A DNA stretch of 64,000 nucleotides from Thermaerobacter subterraneus DSM 13965. GTDB lineage: Bacteria > Bacillota > Sulfobacillia > Thermaerobacterales > Thermaerobacteraceae. How positions within the stretch are numbered: the first letter of the stretch is position 1; each line of letters begins with the position of its first letter. Under the pieces are notes generated by a model. That model saw only the letters and a program-made list of their open reading frames with translations. It searched no databases and was not told the origin of the DNA. The stretch spans positions 1,551,837 to 1,615,836 of the forward strand of contig NZ_JH976535.1 of NCBI RefSeq assembly GCF_000183545.2, read 5' to 3'. Positions 29,345 to 38,806 of the stretch are shown piece by piece. A program made the position numbers and the translations under genes.

Positions 29345-31912
29345 CTAGGACCGGGGGGTCAGCCCCATGTCGGCCAGGGCCTGCCGCACCCGGCCGTGGA
29401 CCCCGTCGACCTCCTCATCGGTCAGGGTGCGGTCCGCCGCCCGGTAGACCAGCGCGAAGGCCAGGCTGACCTGCCCTTCGGGCACCGGCTGCCCCGTGTA
29501 CCGGTCGAACAGGTGAACGGCTTCCAGCAGCGGGCCCGCCACCTGGCGGATGCGCTGGGTGATGGCCGCCGCGGGCATCTCCTGGGGAGCCAGCACCGCG
29601 ATGTCGCGGCGCACCGCCGGGAACCGGGGCACCGGCCGGTAGGCGGGTACGGGCTGCACCGCGGGCAGCAGGGCCTCCAGGTCCAGTTCCGCCGCCACGG
29701 GCCGGACCGCCAGGTCCCAGGCCGCCGCCACCTGGGGATGCAGCTCGCCCAGCCAGCCTACCCGCCGCCCCTCCAGCCAGAGTCCGGCCGCCCGGCCCGG
29801 GTGAAGCCACGGCTCCTCCACCGGCTCCCAGCGGCAGGCCGCCGCCGGGATGCCCAGCTCGTCCAGCAGCGCCTCCAGCACGCCCTTCAGGGTGAAGAAG
29901 TCCATGGGGACCGGCGTCGCCGCCCAGTGCAGGCCGCCCAGCTCGCCGAAACCCGCCAGGCCCACCCGGACGGGCTCCGCCGGCAACTCTTCCAGCGGCA
30001 GAGACTGGGGGACGAACACAGCCCCCGCCTCGTACACCAGCGCCCCCGCCTGTTGCCGGCGGGCGTTGTAGGCCAGGACGTCCAGCAGGCCGGGCAACAG
30101 GGTGGTGCGCAAGAGGCTGTGTTCTTCCGCCAAGGGGTGGAGCAGGGGGATGGCCCGCCGCCAGGGGTGGTCCGGCGGGAGCCTCAGCCCGTCCCACACC
30201 GCCGGCCGGGTGAAGGCCCAGCTCACCACCTCCTGGGCCCCGGCCCGGGCCAGGGCCTCCCGCACCTGCCAGGTCAGCGCCAGCCGAGGCGAGACCTGGT
30301 CGGGCGCCGGGATCCCGCCCGGCAGCAGGGCGGGGATCCGGTCCAGGCCGTAGACCCGGCCCACCTCCTCGGCCAGGTCCACCTCCCCCTCGATGTCGGT
30401 GCGGTAGGAGGGCACCCGGACCTGCCCCGCCTGGGGGTCCACGGCAAACCCCAGCCGCTCCAGCTGACCCGCCATGGTCCTGTCGTCCAGGTCGACCCCG
30501 AGCCACTGGCGGAGCCGCTGGGGACGCCAGGGCAGCCGACGCTCGGGAAAGGTCCGGGCCCGGGCGACCGCGGCACCCGGCACCGCCCGGCCGGCGCCGG
30601 CCTGCTGGAACAGGTCCATGGCCCGGTTCGCGGCCCGCACCACGCCCTGGGGGTCAACCCCCTTCTCGAAGCGCTGGGCCGCTTCGGTCAGCAGGCCGTG
30701 CCGCCGCGCGGTGCGCCGCACCCGCCGCGGCTCGAACCAGGCCGACTCCAGCAGGACCACCCGGGTGGACGGGGTGATCTCCGAATTGCCGCCGCCCATC
30801 ACCCCCGCCAGGCCGATGGGCCGGGAGGCGTCGGCGATGACCAGGTCGTCCTTCGCCAGGGTACGCCGGCGGCCGTCCAGGGTCTCCAGCACCTCCCCCG
30901 GCGCCGCCGAGCGGACCACCACCGTCCCCCCGCCGACGGCCTCCGCATCGAAGGCGTGCAGGGGCTGGCCCAGCTCCAGCATGACGTAGTTGGTCACGTC
31001 GACGATGCGGTCGATGGGCCGCATGCCGGCCGCCACCAGGCGCCGGCGCAGCCAGAGGGGCGAGCCGCCCGGCCGCACATCCAGGAGGATCCGGGCCACG
31101 TACAGGCCGCACCCCTCAGGGTCGGCGATGCGGACCCTTACAGGCCAGTCGCCTCCCAGGAACGCCTCCGCCGGCCCTGAAGAAGCCTCTCCCCACCCGG
31201 ATCCGCCGCCGCCGGGCCCGCCCGGCGCCTCCGGCCCCGGGGCGTCCGCGGCCGGGACACCCGCGGCGGCCTGCCTGCCGGATCCCCCTTCCCCCTGCCG
31301 GTCCCAGGGAAAGCGCCAGGGACGGCCCGTGGCGGCCGCCAGCTCCCGGGCGATGCCCAGGATGCTCTGGCAATGGGCGGCGTAGTTGGGCGTCAGGCTG
31401 AGCTCCAGCACCGGTTCGGTCCAGCCGAGCCAGGGAGCCAGGTCCGCCCCCGCCGCGGGCACCTCCGCGGGGTCGCCCCCGGCCAGGTCCTCCAGGTCGG
31501 CCAGCCCGGCCCGGTCGGCCGGTTGGTCCCCCAGGCCCAGCTCGGCGATGGAGCACAGCATGCCTTCCGACGCCACGCCCCGCACGTCCCGCACGCCGAT
31601 GTTCATCCCCCCGGGCAGCACCGCCCCGGGAAGGGCCATGGCCACCGCCATGCCGGGGCGCACGTTGGGTGCCCCCGTGACCACCGTGAACCGGCCGGCG
31701 GGTCCCGCCGCCACCCGGCAGACCTTGAGACCCGCTGCCTCGGGGTGGGGTTCCACCGTCTCCACCCGGGCCGACACCACACCCCGGGCCTCGGGCGCCA
31801 CCACCGCCACGGCCTCCACTTCCAGCCCCAGGGCGGTAAGCCGCTCCGCCAGGCTCCGGGCATCCTCTTCCACGTCGATGAAGTCCCGCAACCACTCCAC
31901 CGGCACGCGCAC
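29345..31912 (-). CDS. pheT: Phenylalanyl-tRNA synthetase beta subunit
   Basis: Full-length 855-residue subunit. It has an N-terminal tRNA-binding EMAP-like domain at about 40-150 (VEPHPEAAGLKVCRV), a B3/B4 editing domain (DITPSTRVVLLESAWFEP, HGLLTEAAQRFEKG), B5, the catalytic-like core and a C-terminal ferredoxin-fold anticodon-binding domain (RFPAVRRDIAVLAP, LTDEEVDGVHGRVRQAL). It forms the alpha2-beta2 enzyme with PheS. It starts at GTG after GAGGAAGG. It lies 244 bases downstream of pheS, a wide gap for this pair, filled partly by a 31-bp tandem repeat. Confidence 0.96.
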   Translation of the reverse strand: MRVPVEWLRDFIDVEEDARSLAERLTALGLEVEAVAVVAPEARGVVSARVETVEPHPEAAGLKVCRVAAGPAGRFTVVTGAPNVRPGMAVAMALPGAVLPGGMNIGVRDVRGVASEGMLCSIAELGLGDQPADRAGLADLEDLAGGDPAEVPAAGADLAPWLGWTEPVLELSLTPNYAAHCQSILGIARELAAATGRPWRFPWDRQGEGGSGRQAAAGVPAADAPGPEAPGGPGGGGSGWGEASSGPAEAFLGGDWPVRVRIADPEGCGLYVARILLDVRPGGSPLWLRRRLVAAGMRPIDRIVDVTNYVMLELGQPLHAFDAEAVGGGTVVVRSAAPGEVLETLDGRRRTLAKDDLVIADASRPIGLAGVMGGGNSEITPSTRVVLLESAWFEPRRVRRTARRHGLLTEAAQRFEKGVDPQGVVRAANRAMDLFQQAGAGRAVPGAAVARARTFPERRLPWRPQRLRQWLGVDLDDRTMAGQLERLGFAVDPQAGQVRVPSYRTDIEGEVDLAEEVGRVYGLDRIPALLPGGIPAPDQVSPRLALTWQVREALARAGAQEVVSWAFTRPAVWDGLRLPPDHPWRRAIPLLHPLAEEHSLLRTTLLPGLLDVLAYNARRQQAGALVYEAGAVFVPQSLPLEELPAEPVRVGLAGFGELGGLHWAATPVPMDFFTLKGVLEALLDELGIPAAACRWEPVEEPWLHPGRAAGLWLEGRRVGWLGELHPQVAAAWDLAVRPVAAELDLEALLPAVQPVPAYRPVPRFPAVRRDIAVLAPQEMPAAAITQRIRQVAGPLLEAVHLFDRYTGQPVPEGQVSLAFALVYRAADRTLTDEEVDGVHGRVRQALADMGLTPRS

Positions 31913-31995
31913 CTTGGCCTTCCTCCCCGTCAGCGCAACACCTTATCCCCTGTCCCACCCTGCCGACCGGGCGGGCCCGGCGACCGGGCGGGCAC

Positions 31996-32057
31996 GACCG
32001 GCCGGGGCCGCGGGGCACCGCCGGGCGACCGGCCGGGGCCGTGGGGCACCGCCCGCC
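31996..32057. repeat. Two tandem 31-bp units between pheS and pheT
   Basis: Units 31996-32026 and 32027-32057 both begin GACCGGCCGGGGCCG and differ at three or four positions. They lie in the 244-base pheS-pheT spacer. Confidence 0.7.
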
Positions 32058-32156
32058 AGGCCGTCCGGCCCGCCAGGGGGCCCGGTCGCCGAAACCGGCC
32101 CGTCCTCAGGGGCCGGCACGCCCCGCGGCCTGGGGCACCGCGCCCCACCCCGGCCT

Positions 32157-33284
32157 TCAGCGGAACTGGCCGAGAAACCGCAGATCGTTCTGGAAGAACA
32201 GGCGCAGATCGTCGATGTCGTACTTGATCATGGCAATGCGCTCGATGCCCATGCCGAAGGCGAAACCCGAAACCTGCTCCGGGTCGTACCCCCCCGCCCG
32301 CAGCACCGCCGGGTGGACCAGGCCCGAGCCGAGGATCTCGATCCAGCCGCTGCCGCCGCAGGTGCGGCAGCCGCTGCCCCCGCACAGGGGACAGGAGACG
32401 TCCATCTCGGCGCTGGGCTCGGTGAAGGGGAAGTAGCTCGGCCGGAACCGGTAGCGGGTCTGGGGGCCGAACATGCGCCGGGCGAACTCGGCCAGGGTGC
32501 CCTTCAGGTGGGCAAAGCTGACCCCCCGGTCCACCAGCAGGCCCTCCACCTGGTGGAACATGGGCGAGTGGGTCGCATCGTCGTCCCGGCGGTACACCCG
32601 GCCCGGGGCGATGATCCGCACCGGCAGCTGGGGCGTCCTGGCCTGCATGTAGCGCACCTGGACCGGGGAGGTGTGGGTGCGCAGCAGGATGTCGTCCGTC
32701 AGGTAGAAGGTGTCGTGCATGTCGCGGGCCGGATGGTCCGCCGGGATGTTCAAGGCCTCGAAGTTGTAGTAATCCCGCTCCACTTCCGGCCCTTCGGCCA
32801 CGGTGAACCCCAGCCCCCGGAAGATGGCGATGATCTCCAGCTCCACCCGGCGCAGGGGATGCCGCCGCCCCCGCAGCACCGGGCGCCCGGGCAAGGTGAC
32901 GTCGATCCGTTCCGCCGCCAGGCGGCGCCGCTCTTCCTGGGCCTCCAGCTCCCGGCGACGCCGCGACAGGGCCTCCTCCACCGCCTGCCGGGCCGCATTG
33001 GCCCGCTGGCCGAAGGCCGGCCGCCGGTCGGGCGGGAGGCTTCCCATCTGCCGCAGCAGCTGGCTGATACGGCCCTTCTTGCCCAGCCACTCGACCCGCA
33101 ACCGTTCCAGGTCCGCCAGGCTTTCGGCTGCGGCGATGGCGGCCTCCGCCTGGTGCTGCAGCTGGGCGATGCCCTCCGGATCGGGAGCCGGGCCGGACGT
33201 ACCCCTGCCGGCGCCGGGATCCTCGCCGCGCACCGGCGGCGCCTGTCTCCCCTGCTGGGGTTCCATCGCACCCTGGGTCACCAC
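32157..33284 (-). CDS. pheS: Phenylalanyl-tRNA synthetase alpha subunit
   Basis: Catalytic subunit (class II). It has motif 2 in [16 protein letters not shown] and motif 3 in [18 protein letters not shown], with a [17 protein letters not shown] cysteine cluster as in many Firmicutes. The N-terminal coiled coil (residues 30-100) binds tRNA. The GTG at 33284 is preceded by GAGG at 6 bases. The gene is under a T-box leader and followed by pheT. The 375 residues are slightly longer than usual owing to an acidic/Pro N-terminal stretch. Confidence 0.97.
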   Translation of the reverse strand: MVTQGAMEPQQGRQAPPVRGEDPGAGRGTSGPAPDPEGIAQLQHQAEAAIAAAESLADLERLRVEWLGKKGRISQLLRQMGSLPPDRRPAFGQRANAARQAVEEALSRRRRELEAQEERRRLAAERIDVTLPGRPVLRGRRHPLRRVELEIIAIFRGLGFTVAEGPEVERDYYNFEALNIPADHPARDMHDTFYLTDDILLRTHTSPVQVRYMQARTPQLPVRIIAPGRVYRRDDDATHSPMFHQVEGLLVDRGVSFAHLKGTLAEFARRMFGPQTRYRFRPSYFPFTEPSAEMDVSCPLCGGSGCRTCGGSGWIEILGSGLVHPAVLRAGGYDPEQVSGFAFGMGIERIAMIKYDIDDLRLFFQNDLRFLGQFR

Positions 33285-33394
33285 GTGCCACCTCTTTCCC
33301 TAACCCCTGCTCGGCCGGCCCTGCGCGTTACGGGTTGGCCGTGCCTCGACGGGGCCGTGCACGTCCATGGGGACGTCCCCTAGACGGGTTTGCA

Positions 33395-33760
33395 GCCAAC
33401 AAAAAAGCCGCCCCCTCCGGGGGCGGACGAGCTCCGCGGTACCACCCTGGTTCGCGCCGGCCTCGCGGCACGGCGCCTCGGCGGGTCGGCACGGCACAAC
33501 CCGGGCCCGGGCCGCTGCGACGGCGCCGGGCGCCACGCCGGGCGCCACGCCCCTGGGCCCCGACACCGTGACCGACCGCTGGGGCGATAACGGGCCCCTC
33601 CCGGAACGACCTACTGGGACGAACCGGCTTCCACCGCACACCGGCTTGGCCGCCGCATCTCGCCCGTTCAGCCGCCTGCTCCCGGGGGAACTTCATCCGG
33701 CCGTCGCCCGGGCGGGCTTGCAGCCTCCGGCCCGCCCTCTCTGCAGGGCCGTCTCCGGAC
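33395..33760 (-). promoter_or_regulatory. T-box leader of pheST
   Basis: On the minus strand 33448-33435 reads AGGGTGGTACCGCG, the T-box that pairs with the uncharged tRNA acceptor end. It is followed by a CCGCCCCC/GGGGGCGG terminator stem and TTTTTTG (33401-33427). A stem I GA-motif, CAGAGAGGGCGGG, lies at 33732-33744. A GAAGTTCC segment around 33690-33700 offers TTC as the phenylalanine specifier; this assignment is tentative. Uncharged tRNA-Phe should stabilise the antiterminator and switch on pheST. A GCCGGTTCGTCC copy lies inside the leader at 33617-33628. Confidence 0.9.
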
Positions 33761-33980
33761 TACTCGACCCGTTCCTCGCAGATCTGCTGGAAGATCGCCT
33801 GGCTGTCGCTGGCTACGCTGAAGGGAGGCGCCGCCTGGGATCGGCCTGCGCCCGCCGCCGATGGGCGGTTCGGCGATGGGGCGGTTGTCGAACCGGCCCC
33901 TGGGACATGCCGTTGAGGGCGGTGACGGTACGGATCCGGTTGCCATGGCACCCACCGGCTGCCGCCGCTGCCGGCGCCCG

Positions 33981-34082
33981 TCAGCCGTCGGCGCCCAGGA
34001 ACAACCGGTACAGCAGAAACGCCACCACCGACCCGGTGCGCTCGAACAGCTGCCAGAAGACGTCGGCCGTCAGCGGACCCAT
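33981..34082 (-). CDS. yqzL: YqzL-like 33-residue protein
   Basis: A 33-codon gene: ATG at 34082 preceded by GGGAGAGGTGCGGAG, and a TGA at 33981-33983. The product has FWQLFERTGSVVAFLLYR in its middle, matching the short Firmicute family YqzL (FW.LF..TG.i.AYLLY.). Function unknown. It lies between a consensus promoter and the pheST T-box, so it may be the first gene of that transcript, expressed independently of the T-box decision. In other Bacillota yqzL is usually near recO/era. Confidence 0.7.
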   Translation of the reverse strand: MGPLTADVFWQLFERTGSVVAFLLYRLFLGADG

Positions 34083-34126
34083 CTCCGCACCTCTCCCTGC
34101 CTGGCGGCCGCCTGCCAGTTGCGGGC

Positions 34127-34156
34127 ATTATAGCATGGCTCCGGGAAATCCCACAA
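34127..34156 (-). promoter_or_regulatory. Promoter upstream of yqzL/pheST
   Basis: Minus strand: -35 TTGTGG, 18-base spacer, -10 TATAAT. The predicted start is about 40 bases before the yqzL ATG. I see no second AT-rich promoter between yqzL and the T-box. Confidence 0.7.
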
Positions 34157-34286
34157 CCAGCGCCAGGGCACGGCCATCCCAAACCCCGCCCCGGGCCCGG
34201 TGCGGGCCTTTTCCACCGGCCCTGCCCTGCGGGTCTGGCTGGCTCCGCCCGGCCCCCTGGGCTACCATGGGCTGGGAGGTGGGATC

Positions 34287-34562
34287 ATGATCCGCTGCCC
34301 GTTGTGCGAGGTGCCCATGCGCGAGGTCCAGCGTCGCGGCGTGACCATCGACGTGTGTCCCGAGTGCCGCGGCGTGTGGCTCGACCGGGGCGAGCTGGAG
34401 AAGCTCCTGGCCGGCGCCGAGCGCTGGGAGGAGGAAGACTTCCGGCACCGCGGGGAGACCGGCCATGAGGTCCCGTACACGCGTCACCCCTACGGCCGCA
34501 AGCGGCGCAAGCACTTTCTCGACGATCTGTTCGATTTCGACCTGCCCTTCTTCGGCGACTGA
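34287..34562 (+). CDS. TFIIB-type zinc-ribbon protein
   Basis: The 91-residue protein has a zf-TFIIB ribbon at residues 1-40: CPLCEVPMREVQRRG, then DVCPECRGVWLDRGELEKL, the standard two CxxC pairs plus WLDRGEL. A charged linker and an acidic, aromatic C-terminus (LDDLFDFDLPFFGD) follow. The family is widespread and functionally uncharacterised, perhaps nucleic-acid or protein binding. The start has GGGAGG at 7 bases. It is transcribed divergently from yqzL/pheST and is a lone plus-strand gene among minus-strand neighbours. Confidence 0.88.
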   Translation: MIRCPLCEVPMREVQRRGVTIDVCPECRGVWLDRGELEKLLAGAERWEEEDFRHRGETGHEVPYTRHPYGRKRRKHFLDDLFDFDLPFFGD

Positions 34563-34625
34563 ACCTGGGCGACCGGGCTTCTCGGGACGGGCTGCGGCCA
34601 CCCGATTCGGCCGGAGGGCCGCCGC

Positions 34626-35486
34626 TCAGGAGAGGGCCCCCGCCCCCTGGCCGGTCCCGGGCCCGGAACCGGAATTCGCAGCCTGCCGGGCCGCCTCGTA
34701 GAGCAGGATGGTCCCGGCCATGGCCACGTTAAGGGACCCGATGCCCCCCGCCAGCGGGATGGCCACCCGGCCCGTGGCCTGCCCGGCCACCGCGGGGCTG
34801 ACGCCGGCCCCTTCGTTGCCCACCACGAGCAGGGCGGGGCGGCGCCAGTCCACATCCCAGCAGGCGGTGGCCGCACCGGCCTCGGCCACCCACACCGCCA
34901 GGCCCGCCGCCCGGGCGGCGCGGGCGGCCTCCGCCGCGTCGCCCGCCCGGGCCAGCGCGAGCCGCAGGCAGGCGCCGGCCGACGCCCGCACGGCCCGAGG
35001 GTGAAAGGGATCGACGGTACCCGGTACCATCACGGCTCCCGCCGCCCCGAGCCCCTCGGCCGCCCGCAACAGGGTCCCCAGGTTGCCCGGGTCCTGCACG
35101 CCATCGGGCAGCAGGGCCAGGGGCAGGGAGGCCGCTGCCACTCCCTGCCACCAGCTGGGACCGGCGGGGCCGGGTTCGTCCACGGCCACCTCCGCCACGA
35201 TCCCCTGGGGCGTTTCGGTCAGGGCCACCTCCGCCAGCAGCCGGTCCGGCACCTCCGCCAGCTGGCAGCCGGCCGCGGCCAGGTCGCGCAGCAGAGCCGC
35301 TCCTGCCGCCGAGGATGCAAAGGCGGCGGTGTACACGGCCTGGCGGACGACCCGGCCGGCCGCCAGCGCCTCGGCCACGAAGCGACGCCCCTCCACCAGG
35401 GTGGCGCCCAGGCGCCGGCGGTGGCGACGCTCCTGGAGCTGGCGCAGCCGCTTGATCCGCGGGTTGTGGGGCGATGTGATGAGCAT
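34626..35486 (-). CDS. TrmH/SpoU-family RNA 2'-O-methyltransferase
   Basis: SPOUT methyltransferase with the trefoil-knot motifs: LLPDGVQDPGNLGTLLRAAEGLGA (motif 1), VVGNEGAGVSP (motif 2) and IPLAGGIGSLNVAMAGTILLYE (motif 3). It is preceded by an N-terminal L30e-like substrate-binding domain (SPHNPRIKRLRQL, GRRFVAEALAAG). The 286 residues resemble Bacillus YsgA, predicted to methylate 23S rRNA or tRNA ribose using S-adenosylmethionine. Bacillus ysgA is next to pheS, as here. The exact target cannot be inferred. Start ATG with a distant GGGAGGG. Confidence 0.9.
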   Translation of the reverse strand: MLITSPHNPRIKRLRQLQERRHRRRLGATLVEGRRFVAEALAAGRVVRQAVYTAAFASSAAGAALLRDLAAAGCQLAEVPDRLLAEVALTETPQGIVAEVAVDEPGPAGPSWWQGVAAASLPLALLPDGVQDPGNLGTLLRAAEGLGAAGAVMVPGTVDPFHPRAVRASAGACLRLALARAGDAAEAARAARAAGLAVWVAEAGAATACWDVDWRRPALLVVGNEGAGVSPAVAGQATGRVAIPLAGGIGSLNVAMAGTILLYEAARQAANSGSGPGTGQGAGALS

Positions 35487-35603
35487 GGCGCTGGCCTGCG
35501 GTCCCTCCCCTGCCCGGTTGCACGCCCGGTGGCAGGCCGCCCGCTGGTCCCGCCGGCGGGCGGGGCCATGCCGGAGGGCAGGGTCACGGCCGGTACCGGG
35601 CGG

Positions 35604-36263
35604 CTAGAGGCCGAGTTCTTCCTGCATGCGGCGGATGTTCTCGTTGCTGCCGATGACCACCACCAGGTCCCCCGCCTGGATGGTGGCCCCGGCGCCCGGG
35701 GCCACGATCACCTCGTCCCCGCGCCGGAGGGCGATGACCGTCACCCGGAAGCGGTTGCGCAGCCGCAGCTGCTCCAGCGTCTTGCCCACCATGTCCCCGC
35801 CGGCCTGAAGTTCGACCACGCTGATGTCCGGCGAGACCTCGATGTAGTCCAGGAAGTGGGCCGATACCATGCGCTGGGCCAGGCGAATGCCCATGTCCCG
35901 CTCGGGGAAGACCACCCGGTCGGCGCCGATGCGCTGCAGCACCCGGCCGTGATGCTCGCTGACGGCCTTGGCCACCACCCGCCGGACCCCCATCTCCTTC
36001 AGCATGAGGGTCACCAGGACGCTGGCCTCCAGGTCGCCGATGGCCACCACCACCACGTCGAAGTTGCGCAGGCCCAAGGACCGCAAGACGTCCTCGTCGG
36101 TGGCGTCGGCGGTCACCACGTGGGTGGCGTGCTGGACCATGTCCTGCACCACCTGCTCGTCGGAGTCGATCCCCAGCACGCTGAACCCCATCTCGTACAG
36201 GGTGGTCGCCACCGCCCGGCCGAACCGGCCGAGCCCGATGACGGCAAACTCCCGGACGGGCAT
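35604..36263 (-). CDS. ktrA: Potassium uptake regulatory subunit KtrA (TrkA family)
   Basis: Cytoplasmic gating ring of the Ktr potassium transporter. It has an RCK-N Rossmann domain with FAVIGLGRFGRAVATTL and the acidic end of beta-2 (GIDSDE), then an RCK-C domain from about residue 140 (DISVVELQAGGDMVGKTLEQLRL, ATIQAGDLVVVIGSN). The 219 residues are standard. The ATG at 36263 follows GGAGGGGAAGG. It lies 130 bases downstream of ktrB on the same strand. It binds nucleotides and possibly cyclic di-AMP in relatives. Confidence 0.94.
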   Translation of the reverse strand: MPVREFAVIGLGRFGRAVATTLYEMGFSVLGIDSDEQVVQDMVQHATHVVTADATDEDVLRSLGLRNFDVVVVAIGDLEASVLVTLMLKEMGVRRVVAKAVSEHHGRVLQRIGADRVVFPERDMGIRLAQRMVSAHFLDYIEVSPDISVVELQAGGDMVGKTLEQLRLRNRFRVTVIALRRGDEVIVAPGAGATIQAGDLVVVIGSNENIRRMQEELGL

Positions 36264-36393
36264 CCGCCCTTCCCCTCCTTGACCTCTTCCTGGGTCCTTG
36301 CCGGGGCGCCCCCGGCAAGGATCGTCGCGGCCGCCGCGGCGGCCTCCCCGGGCCGGAGCTGCCGCGGCCTGGCGTGCCGCCACGGCCTGCAGC

Positions 36394-37824
36394 CTATCCC
36401 ACCAGCACCCGCTCTTCGGGGTACCGCACCGCCCGCGGGCGCCGGCCGCGCCGGGTCAGGGCGACGGCCACCGTCAGGGGCCCGACCCGCCCAGCATACA
36501 TGGTAAGCAGAATCAGCACCTTGCCCGCCGCCGTCAGCTCCGGCGTGATGCCCAGGCTCAGGCCGACGGTGCCAAAGGCGCTGACCACCTCAAAGACCGT
36601 CGCCTCCAGGGAATGACCGTCCCAGAGCAGCATGCCCACGGTCACCGCCAGCACCAGGCCCGCGGCCATCACCGCCAGGGCCAGGGCCTTGGCCACGACC
36701 AGCGTGGGGATGCGCCGCTCCATCAGCACCAGCTCGTCCTCGCCGCGGACGGTGGCCCGCACCGTGGCCAGAAGCAGGGCCAGGGTGGTGGTCTTGATGC
36801 CGCCGGCCGTGCCTGCCGGCGAGCCGCCGACGAACATGAGCAGGATGGTGGCGAGGACCGTGAGGTTGGTCAGCTCGGCCATGGGCAGCATGTTGAAGCC
36901 GGCCGTGCGCGGCGTGATGGAGTGGAAGAGGGCGGCCCAGAACCGGCCCCCCGGGGAGAGCCGGCCCATGGTGGCCGGGTTCGACCACTCGCCGGCCGCC
37001 ACCAGCACCGTGCCCAGCACCAGCAGGGCCGCCGTGGTCCACAGCACCAAGCGCGTGTGCAGGGACAGCCGGTGCCGCGGATGGCGGAGACGCCGGCCCA
37101 GGTCCGCCAGCACGGTGAAGCCCAGGCCTCCGGCCACGATCAGCCCGCCGATGGTCAGGGTGATGACCGGGTCACCGGCGAACCGCTCCAGGCTGGGCCG
37201 CCGGCTGTCAAAGACGTCGAACCCGGCGTTGTTGAAGGCGGAAACGGCGTGGAAGAGGCCGCGATAGGCCGCCAGGCCGAAGGGCATGTCGTAGGCCTGC
37301 CACCAGTACAGGGTGAGCAGGGTCGCCCCCACCACTTCAAATCCTGCGGTGACGGCCGCCACGTACAGCACCAGCCGGACCATGCCCGCCGGCGAGAGCT
37401 GGCCCAGGGATTCCTGGATCAGCAGGCGCTCCCGGAAGGTGATGCGCTTGCCCACCAGGATGGCGAAGAGGGTCGACATGGTCATGATGCCCAGGCCGCC
37501 CACCTGGATCAGCGCCAGGATGATGAGCTCGCCCGCCGTGGAGAAGGTCTCGGCGGTGTTCACCACCACGAGCCCCGTGACGCACACCGCCGACGTGGCC
37601 GTGAAAAGGGCGTCCAGGAAGCTCACCCGGTGGCCGGGCTCCCAGGCGAAGGGCAGGCTCAGCAGCAGGCCGCCCAGCAGGATGACCCCGGCAAACCCCA
37701 GGGCCAGCACCCGGGCCGGGTTGGGCTCGCGGACCGGACCGGCCCGGCCTTCGCCGGCAGCCCACCGGGTGCCGGGTTCCTCCGGGCCAGGGCCGTTGCC
37801 TGTTGAACCGGCGGATCGGGACAT
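36394..37824 (-). CDS. ktrB: Potassium/sodium symport channel KtrB (TrkH family)
   Basis: Membrane pore subunit of Ktr, 476 residues. The four pore-loop repeats are visible as AVCVTGLVV, AFNNAGFD, TPRTAGFN and AFGTVGLS, with the filter glycines intact. About eight to ten membrane helices are present. The 45 N-terminal residues are Pro/Gly-rich and cytoplasmic. The ATG is about 100 bases after the rplT terminator, so ktrB-ktrA is probably a separate unit. No promoter with clear hexamers was identified. Confidence 0.95.
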   Translation of the reverse strand: MSRSAGSTGNGPGPEEPGTRWAAGEGRAGPVREPNPARVLALGFAGVILLGGLLLSLPFAWEPGHRVSFLDALFTATSAVCVTGLVVVNTAETFSTAGELIILALIQVGGLGIMTMSTLFAILVGKRITFRERLLIQESLGQLSPAGMVRLVLYVAAVTAGFEVVGATLLTLYWWQAYDMPFGLAAYRGLFHAVSAFNNAGFDVFDSRRPSLERFAGDPVITLTIGGLIVAGGLGFTVLADLGRRLRHPRHRLSLHTRLVLWTTAALLVLGTVLVAAGEWSNPATMGRLSPGGRFWAALFHSITPRTAGFNMLPMAELTNLTVLATILLMFVGGSPAGTAGGIKTTTLALLLATVRATVRGEDELVLMERRIPTLVVAKALALAVMAAGLVLAVTVGMLLWDGHSLEATVFEVVSAFGTVGLSLGITPELTAAGKVLILLTMYAGRVGPLTVAVALTRRGRRPRAVRYPEERVLVG

Positions 37825-37867
37825 CGCGTAGCGGGTTCCTCCTGATGAAGGCCCATCAATTGGAACG

Positions 37868-37908
37868 GAAGAACAAGCGGGGCGGCCCGCCGTGGCGAGC
37901 CGCCCCGC
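37868..37908 (-). terminator. Intrinsic terminator of infC-rpmI-rplT
   Basis: Minus strand: GCGGGGCGGC and GCCGCCCCGC arms with a 12-base loop, followed by TTGTTCTTCC, 16 bases after the rplT stop. Confidence 0.85.
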
Positions 37909-37923
37909 GCCGCCGGCCCGGCG

Positions 37924-38283
37924 TCAGGTGCCCAGGGCCTGGCGGGCGCGTTCCACCACCGCCCGGAAGGCCGCTCCGTCCCGGACGGCCAGGTCGGCCA
38001 GCACCTTCCGGTTGAGCCCCACGCCGGCCTTGCGCAGGCCGCTCATCAGCCGGCTGTAGGACAGCCCGTACTGCCGTGCGGCCGCGTTGATCCGCTGGAT
38101 CCAGAGCCGGCGGAAGTCCCGCTTGCGTGCCCGCCGGTCCCGGTAAGCGTACCAGAGGGAGTGCAGCACCTGTTCGTTGGCAGCACGGAACGTCTTGCTC
38201 CGCCGGCCGTAATAGCCGCGGGCGAGCTTCAGGATCTTCTTGTGCCGGCGGCGTGTCCGGGGACCGCCCTTGACCCGTGGCAT
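37924..38283 (-). CDS. rplT: 50S ribosomal protein L20
   Basis: The 119-residue primary 23S rRNA-binding protein, also the usual autogenous repressor of the infC operon. It has the full family pattern [26 protein letters not shown] and [14 protein letters not shown], ending in ADLAVRD..AF. The ATG at 38283 follows a GGAGG-type site (AAGGAGGAAGG). It is the third gene of infC-rpmI-rplT. Confidence 0.98.
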   Translation of the reverse strand: MPRVKGGPRTRRRHKKILKLARGYYGRRSKTFRAANEQVLHSLWYAYRDRRARKRDFRRLWIQRINAAARQYGLSYSRLMSGLRKAGVGLNRKVLADLAVRDGAAFRAVVERARQALGT

Positions 38284-38442
38284 GAAAACCTTCCTCCTTA
38301 CGCCTTGCTGGCGACGCCTTGCTGGCGGATGGCATGATGCCGCGTCGACTGCCACCGCGCGCCGCGGCGGGACCGTCGCTGCTTCCCGCCGGGGCCTGCC
38401 GCTGGTCCTCGGGCGGCCATGGCCGCCTGGACCGTAGCGGCC

Positions 38443-38640
38443 TTACTGGTACGGCAGCAGCTTGCGCACGGTCCTGGTGTCAGCCTTACCCAGCACCGCG
38501 GGCTGGCGCAGGCGCCGCATGCGCTTGCCCGTCTTCTTCTCGTTCAGGTGCCCGCGGTTGCTGCGCTGGTGCTTGAAGCGCCCCCGCGCCGTCCGGCGGA
38601 ACCGCTTGGCCGCACCGCGGTGGGTCTTCATCTTGGGCAT
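38443..38640 (-). CDS. rpmI: 50S ribosomal protein L35
   Basis: A 65-residue, strongly basic protein: MPKMKTHRGAAKRFRRTARG, then HLNEKKTGKRMRRLRQPAVL. Full length, with AAGGAGG 9 bases before the ATG. It is the second gene of the operon, 166 bases after infC. A GGTTCGTCC motif copy lies 3 bases beyond the infC stop in that spacer. Confidence 0.98.
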   Translation of the reverse strand: MPKMKTHRGAAKRFRRTARGRFKHQRSNRGHLNEKKTGKRMRRLRQPAVLGKADTRTVRKLLPYQ

Positions 38641-38806
38641 GGGGCCCGCCTCCTTCGGTCAACGTTGGAGAATTGGCACATTGTCAGACAAGCTAGCCGC
38701 TGCGGGCGGCTTGCACGGATGCCGGGACTCACCGCCGGGTGGCCGCCCCGCGGCGGCCACCGGGTTGCGGCCAGGCCCCGTCACCGGTCATGGGACGAAC
38801 CGGATG

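Noticed and set aside
28073..31180. 1035-codon open frame on the plus strand
   Set aside because: Antisense to polX, zapA and pheT, all of which have full family signatures; composition is Arg/Pro/Gly shadow-like.
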